A stretch of 64,000 nucleotides of DNA, from NCBI RefSeq assembly GCF_003144195.1, contig NW_020289998.1, positions 252,459 to 316,458 on the forward strand, read 5' to 3'. This DNA comes from Ceraceosorus guamensis. Lineage: Eukaryota; Basidiomycota; Exobasidiomycetes; Ceraceosorales; Ceraceosoraceae. The notes beneath the pieces are model-generated. The model saw only the letters and a list, made by a program, of their open reading frames with translations, ran no database searches and was not told the origin of the DNA. Shown here in pieces: positions 58,915-64,000 of this stretch. Each line of letters begins with the position of its first letter. The stretch's first letter is position 1. The position numbers and the translations under genes are program-made.

Positions 58915-61323
58915 GATGGATAATTGAGTTCCTTGGGTCGATGAGCGGAGCGAAGCTGTGGAAAGGGGCTGGAGGGGGGGAAGGATTGTCGAGGGAAAGG
59001 TTTGGGTTGGGTGACGTGAAAGAGAGAGAAGGGATGCTCTAGGACGCGCTTTTTATAGACAAACTGCTAGCACACCTGTCAAGGACAGGTGAGTCTAGCT
59101 TCGCATCGATTCTCGCCGGTCATGGGTGTAGAGCGGAGAAGCGCATGCCGTGCGGGCATGGCAAAGCCTCATCAGCACCACTAAGCGATCTCAATCAGCA
59201 AAGCGTTCGCACCCCACTAGCCGACCCAATCGTGGGATCCAGAAGCCTTGGAGCCAGATGCTCGGGTCCTGTGGATGCGCCGGATCGCTATGTTCACCTG
59301 CTCACCAGAGCGCATCGCCCGCCTTCAGCTGCGGGGATGTGGCGAGGCGATACGTTTCAGGGTGTGGGCTCAAATGCCATGGTCCCGCGGGTCCAACGAT
59401 GTACATGCCCGCGAACTCTTTGGCAGAGCGGGAACGGGATGGAAAAGACCGAAAGGGAGCAGGATAATGCTCTTGCAGGGACGCAGGAACGTGGAGGTTC
59501 GTGCGCGGATGGATGCTGTCGGAGAGAAGTCCGACACTCGCCTCCCGTTTCGCCTTGCTCCCCGATCCAGTGACGCTGCACACCTCTTGTTACACGAGAT
59601 GATCGGCAAAGCAGCAGATGCGGCTTCAACCAGCTGCAGCCACTACGTGTCACGAGCCCGCCAATGATCAAGTGTCGCGCATCCTCTATCCTGTGTCACC
59701 TTGATGTGGGCCTGCTTGCGTGTCGCATAAACGGTGTCCACGATCCCTACATATTCGCGTCCCTACTGGTCCCGCCATGCTTTCCTCCAATGCTCTGCGT
59801 TGGCGCGCTGGCCGCGCCGCACCGTTGCGATTGCGTTCGGAGCCATTGATTGTTGTTGTGTGGGATGATGCTCCGCATGACGACAAACGCAAAGCCATAC
59901 GTCGCATCCCCGTCGACGACGAGGTGCCTCCTCATCTTTCCCAGACGAGCGCTTGGATGCAGCGGACGGGGGCATCGCGGTGATGACAAGTTCAATGCCG
60001 GGAAGTGCGTTGCGATGTGGTTATTACGCGGCACTGTCTCTTTCCCCCTGCGGTGCACCGGCTGGCCTACCGAGCTCATAGCGAGTCCCGCCATCGTCCC
60101 AGGATCGTGGCTTGTCTGGAATATGGCATGTGAGGGGGTTTGGGGAGTGGGACGTGCTCCGTGCACGCTGTCGTGCGGGTCGGTCTTTTGGACGTTGGGA
60201 AGCATACTTGGAGTCAGAGTGAGTGAACGTGTGGGGAAAGCGTGCATCGGGACGGGAAGCTGCAGCTATAGGAACGCGGTCTCGATGAGTGCTGCGTGCC
60301 GATCTACGTGCAGCAACAGCAGCAGCAGGAAAAGAGGCGTAGGAGTTCCGCCCACCTGCCCATGAAATCCTGCTTACAGTCGAGGCTCGAGTAGTCGAGC
60401 GGGGCTCGAGATCAAGGCAGCAAGCAGTCATGCGCCCAGCCCGGCTGTGTGGGACGCTTTTCGAGCGGTACAGTACGGTATCACTGGCGAGTGGCAACGA
60501 GCGAGATGAGCAGGAAGCACGACCCTGCTGATCGTAGCCACAATCGTGAATTTCTGGGCGGAGTTCTGCACGCGCCTTCTTCTCAAGCCACCGCGGGGAG
60601 CGAGTTGAAACCAACTCGGACGCGACTCCATCGGGCCGAGATGGGAGGCGAAATCGGGTGGATCGTAGAGCAGCGAGAAGGTCAACTCGGCCTTTCGCGC
60701 CCAGATCGCCCCTTACGGCGCTCTGCAGCCGTTATTCGCCTCGGAATTGCTTCCCTTGATCGCACACTCGTCGCGACGCCTTGCTTGTACGCATCGAGCC
60801 CGAGCACCCTCATCATTCGCAACCCTGAGCCTCCAATGGGCCAGGCATAGCGAAGACACACAAGGACCGACCAAGATTAGCTGGAGAATTTGCTTCCCAA
60901 CGCCCGTTCTCAAGCTCCTTGTCAAGACGCTGCGCACGCGTTGCAGTACGTCGATCTGTGGTGCGCTTAGTGCGACAAGTTGAGACTGCTTTGAGTGATG
61001 TACAGAAATGAAGGGCTGCTGCGGGACGAGGAAGTCGCTCGGACGAGCGTGATTGAGACAATCTCGAATGAGAGCTAGGCGCTTTTGCTGCGTGAACGGA
61101 ACTAAGCGCTGTGCCTCTCGTGAACTGCAAATATTGGGCCGGTTGAGAAGATGAGTCAGTTCAAAGGCTCCTTTGTGCGCGCATCTTGCAGCTAGCTCCG
61201 AGTCACGGGCCCGGGACAGTAGGAAGCGACGATGAACAGCAGGGAAAGAAAAGCCAAGCTGGTGGCCATGCCTCCCGACCACTCGTAATGACCGCCGTCC
61301 GGACGACGAGGGCATTGCGACAA
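58915..61323. other. Gene-poor region upstream of the WSC gene and downstream of RPB10
   Basis: 2.4 kb. Overlapping frames on both strands (up to 200 codons, minus, 60713-61315) have no recognisable motif and Arg/Ser-rich composition typical of chance frames. A CAG-rich patch lies at 60308-60328. The left end is the WSC promoter. Confidence 0.45.
59050..59057 (-). promoter_or_regulatory. TATA box of the WSC gene
   Basis: TATAAAAA on the minus strand, about 136 bases upstream of the start codon at 58914, the same distance range as the TATA boxes of the other two secreted-protein genes here. Confidence 0.65.
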
Positions 61324-61670
61324 CTATCGCTCGGTCCTAGAAGCCCTAGCACCTTCTCATTCTCATCGAGAAGCCGAGCGACGAGCTGAGAGAACAATGA
61401 GACCAATGACTCACTGTTGTAATGCAAGAGCTTCTCGATCAAGTCCACGTGGGTGAGGACCATCCTCCTACAGCAGTATCTCCTCATGCCCAACTCTGTC
61501 AGCGCTTCGCCCTCACTCTTTCCAGCCAGCAGCAGAGCCAAGTAGGCATTCCACTTGTCGCCAATCACCTTGCCGCACGAGAAGCAGCGAACGGGAATGA
61601 TCTGTTTGAAAGGGGATCGATCAGTTCGGGCACATGGCTAACGATTTTTGCCCCATTGTATGCTCACCAT
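61324..61670 (-). CDS. RPB10: RNA polymerase I/II/III shared subunit Rpb10 (RPABC5)
   Basis: Zinc-binding small subunit common to all three nuclear RNA polymerases. Exon 2 (61601-61415) encodes [20 protein letters not shown] through [20 protein letters not shown] to HYN. The zinc ligands CxxC and CC are present. The family always begins MIIPVR, and the only way to supply Met is an exon whose coding part is the ATG alone (61670-61668) followed directly by GTGAGC; the intron ends ACAG at 61602. After HYN an AGTGAGT donor follows. The last acceptor is unsure: joining to the GTGCTAGGG segment gives about eight more residues and the TAG at 61324-61326, and a 29-base intron would give a similarly short tail. 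The usual length is about 70 residues. Confidence 0.93.
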
Positions 61671-62350
61671 CGCGTAGAAAGGCAGCTAGCGCGAGAGATG
61701 GCCTGATATTCGATTTGCTAGGCCGGCAGGCTCGGTCGGGCGCGGCAGGGGGGGCAGTGGAGATGAGGTGCCAGGATAGAGAGCGTGGATGTATTGCTGC
61801 TCGCACCCGCTTGGTGAAAGAGACGCGCGATTTTTCGAAATGAGCCTCTCGTGCAAAGCAGATGTTGACCCGAGGACGTGGACCAAGCGGATCTCCACCT
61901 GCGCTCAGAATGAGTGAGATCCTTCCGAGTCGTGAGGGTGAGGGAAGTTGGAAGGCTGCGGGAAGGCATCCATCCCTATGGGCGGATGCATTCATCAGAT
62001 TCTTCTGTGTGGACGGCCTCAAAAAGAGGTGATGAAGCGCGGGCGATGAACAAATTTCAGTCACGTGCAGAGGCTTGCAAGGCGCTCGCCAAGCTCATGC
62101 GCTGCAAGAAGACTGACTGGCTGTGGCCGTGAAGCACAGGGTGGGCAGTTGGTGCGCGGCGCAGCGCGTCGTGAACTTCGCAGAGCAACGTCAAAGGCAA
62201 AAAGCGCGGAGCCGACCGGGATTCGCGATAGAGGGCAACCGCTTGAGCTACGAAGTCGCCATTCCTCCTTCTGACCCATCTTGCGTCCACCCTTCGGAAT
62301 TTCAAGCGCCAGCGTCGTGCCTTGAGCATCCACGCAACAAGGTCATCGAG
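61671..62350. promoter_or_regulatory. Divergent region between RPB10 and the MICOS gene
   Basis: 680 bases with no recognisable gene. Minus frames of 90 codons at about 62057-62333 are motif-free and overlap each other. No TATA box seen. It probably contains both promoters and the RPB10 leader. Confidence 0.45.
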
Positions 62351-63496
62351 ATGGCATTGACAGCCGCGGTAAGTAGTCGTCGAGAAGGTGCCTCGGAGTG
62401 GAGATCTTCATCGCGCTGCATGCTCACCCTCGGCTCATGCTCACCGCCTTCCTGACTCTGGTCACTCAGCTGCGAGCCAAAGGCTCGAGCACTGGCGCAT
62501 TTGCAGCCTTTTCTCTCGGAGTCGGTGCATCTACCAGCGCTGCCTTGCTGATGCCTGTGCTCGCTGATGGGCACGATTCCCACAAGGTACGTACGCCGCG
62601 GCGCGGTCAACCTCGATTCACCGTGCTCGCCCGCGCTCTGACCTTTGACTCTCACTCCATACATGCGCATTCTAGCTGCCCATCTATCCTCAACCCACAC
62701 CACCAGTGACACTGATCGAGACCCATACTGCTTTGGAAGGCCATGTTGGGGACGCGAGGCGCGCTTTGCAGAGCTCGTTCAGCGATCTCAAGGGCTACGT
62801 GCAGAGCGGAGTCAGTCGATGGATTGGTGTGGAAAGAGCTGTGGAAAGTGAGTGTGGGGCTGTGTATCTACGCGCGACTGAATTGCCGGCGCCTTTCCTG
62901 TCAGCGAAAGGGTGACTGACAGCTAAGCGGCACGCTCGATGCCCTCGCCCACTTTACTGCTTCCTCGCAGATCGCGTCTCTTCGCTCGTTTCCGACAGCG
63001 AACCTCTCACACCCGGAATCCTCTACATCGGTGTCGCCACGCTTGCAAGTTCCGTCTTCACACGATATCGTGAGGCAGCATCCGAAATTCTGCAAGTTGC
63101 AAAATGAAGACTTAGTCTAGCAAAGCTGACTCGATCATCCTCTCTTCCGCTCAACACCCAGGTGCACTTCCGCTGCGTCTCTTGACGCCTCCTTTGGCCC
63201 TCGTCGTGTCTTCTCAATACTTTTTGCCAGAGACAACCTCGAATGTCTCTTCCTACTACGTCGAGCTGGAGGGTAGACACTTCCCAGCTGTAAAGGAGCA
63301 CAGGGAATCCGCGCTGCAGTCGGTCCGAGGTCTACTGAGCAGCGCTGGAAAGAGCACCAAGGAAGCTCGAGAGGAGGCTGCAAAAGCATGGAAACGGAGT
63401 CTCAAGAGCGTGGAGGACGTTAGCGGACTAAAAGTAGCTGGTCAGGATGCCAGAGACATTGCTCATCAGGTCGAAGCCAAGGCGAAGAGCGTGTGA
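62351..63496 (+). CDS. MICOS complex subunit of the Mic26/Mic27 (apolipoprotein O) family
   Basis: Mic26/27 proteins sit in the mitochondrial inner membrane and help stabilise cristae junctions, with cardiolipin. Exons: 62351-62368, 62470-62586, 62676-62847, 62971-63069, 63162-63496; 246 residues with all phases agreeing. The first exon encodes just six residues (MALTAA). Features: a hydrophobic first stretch (GAFAAFSLGVGASTSAALLM), then the family signature LPIYPQP and LIETHTALEGHVGDARRAL, two hydrophobic hairpin segments (PGILYIGVATLASSVF and LLTPPLALVVSSQYF), and FPAVKEHRESAL before an amphipathic Lys/Ala-rich C-terminal helix region. Family assigned from the order of these parts; the match is by eye and Mic26 versus Mic27 is open. 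Confidence 0.85.
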
Positions 63497-64000
63497 TTTG
63501 CTCGGCCAGATCACACTTTCGCGTTCACTTCAGCAATAGATGTTCGTATTCTCAGTCCCTATTCTGCTGCGCCGTTACAGTTGATAGATTGGGGAGGCGG
63601 ATCGGGCGCGGGGGCAGGTCTCGCCAGTGCTAGCTCAAGGCGCAGGCAACTCGACGCACAAAGACGTGTTCGACCTGGCATCAGCAACAAAGTCTGCCGC
63701 ATCCACGGCGCTTGTAAGGGCGGCGCCGGTCAGCTCAAGCTAAAGGCGCCTCTGCCTCACCCAGCAGCGGCAAAAGTGTGAAAGGAAGTCGAGAGAGAGA
63801 GAGAGAAACAGAAAGCGTCAAAAAATTGGTTGCTGGCCCACTCTATGAGCGTGTTCCTCGTTCGCCTGGCGGACCTCTTCAAGGATGGGCTGCCGCTTGC
63901 TAGCCACACTTGGCCGTGCCGCAGGTTCAGGTCACGCGGACGGACATCTTGACGGGCAGTGGCCTATCTGTCTGATGCCCGAAGCATCCGACGCCCCGTG
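63497..64000. other. Right edge, downstream of the MICOS gene
   Basis: 504 bases. It contains a short GA repeat at about 63790-63806. A 67-codon plus frame at 63581-63781 has no motif. No gene can be supported. Confidence 0.5.

Noticed and set aside
60713-61315. 200-codon minus-strand open frame
   Set aside because: Arg/Ser-rich, no recognisable motif, overlaps other frames on both strands and could not be linked convincingly to RPB10 as a last exon.

Overview
The window is nuclear DNA from a fungus, almost certainly a basidiomycete and most likely a smut-type one (Ustilaginomycotina). Genes have 1 to 12 coding exons separated by introns that are mostly about 60-110 bases, typically beginning GTGAGT and ending CAG. 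The housekeeping proteins are clearly fungal, and a guanyl/purine-specific RNase of the T1/U2 family (RNase U2 was described from the smut Ustilago) is present. A TTAGGG-type telomere motif also occurs. The clade assignment is inference; species cannot be given.

Layout, left to right. A truncated Ran1/Pat1-like protein kinase (minus) lies at the left edge, followed by about 6.4 kb without a recognisable gene. An orphan three-exon gene sits at 8.3-9.6 kb. Next come VPS26 (retromer, plus), a Rho3-type GTPase (minus), the large CAF-1 subunit RLF2/CAC1 (plus), glutamate 5-kinase PRO1 (minus) and FGAM synthase (plus), the last two divergent. A secreted heme-thiolate peroxidase (plus) follows, with telomeric repeats inside its first intron. 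Then a membrane RING-variant protein (minus), mitochondrial rhomboid protease PCP1 (plus), a secreted T1/U2-type RNase (plus), Cdc42 (minus), Brl1/Brr6-type nuclear envelope protein (minus), a 1359-codon disordered PX-like protein (minus), a 12-exon MFS transporter (minus), a secreted WSC-domain protein (minus), RNA polymerase subunit RPB10 (minus), and a MICOS Mic26/Mic27-type protein (plus).

There is no operon logic. Two polarity GTPases (Rho3 and Cdc42) lie about 25 kb apart, and two mitochondrial inner-membrane genes (PCP1, MIC26/27) are present. Intergenic stretches of 0.4-6 kb are rich in short GACTC/GATTC-type words and simple repeats. Exon models were built by hand from splice signals, frame continuity and family alignment. 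Those for RHO3 and CDC42 give proteins of 222 and 191 residues with every GTPase motif intact, so I trust them most.

The most interesting structures are the interstitial telomeric sequence inside a coding gene's intron, micro-exons of 7, 14 and 15 bases (two of them encoding the switch-I effector loop of the two Rho GTPases), and an RPB10 gene whose first coding exon appears to be only the start codon.
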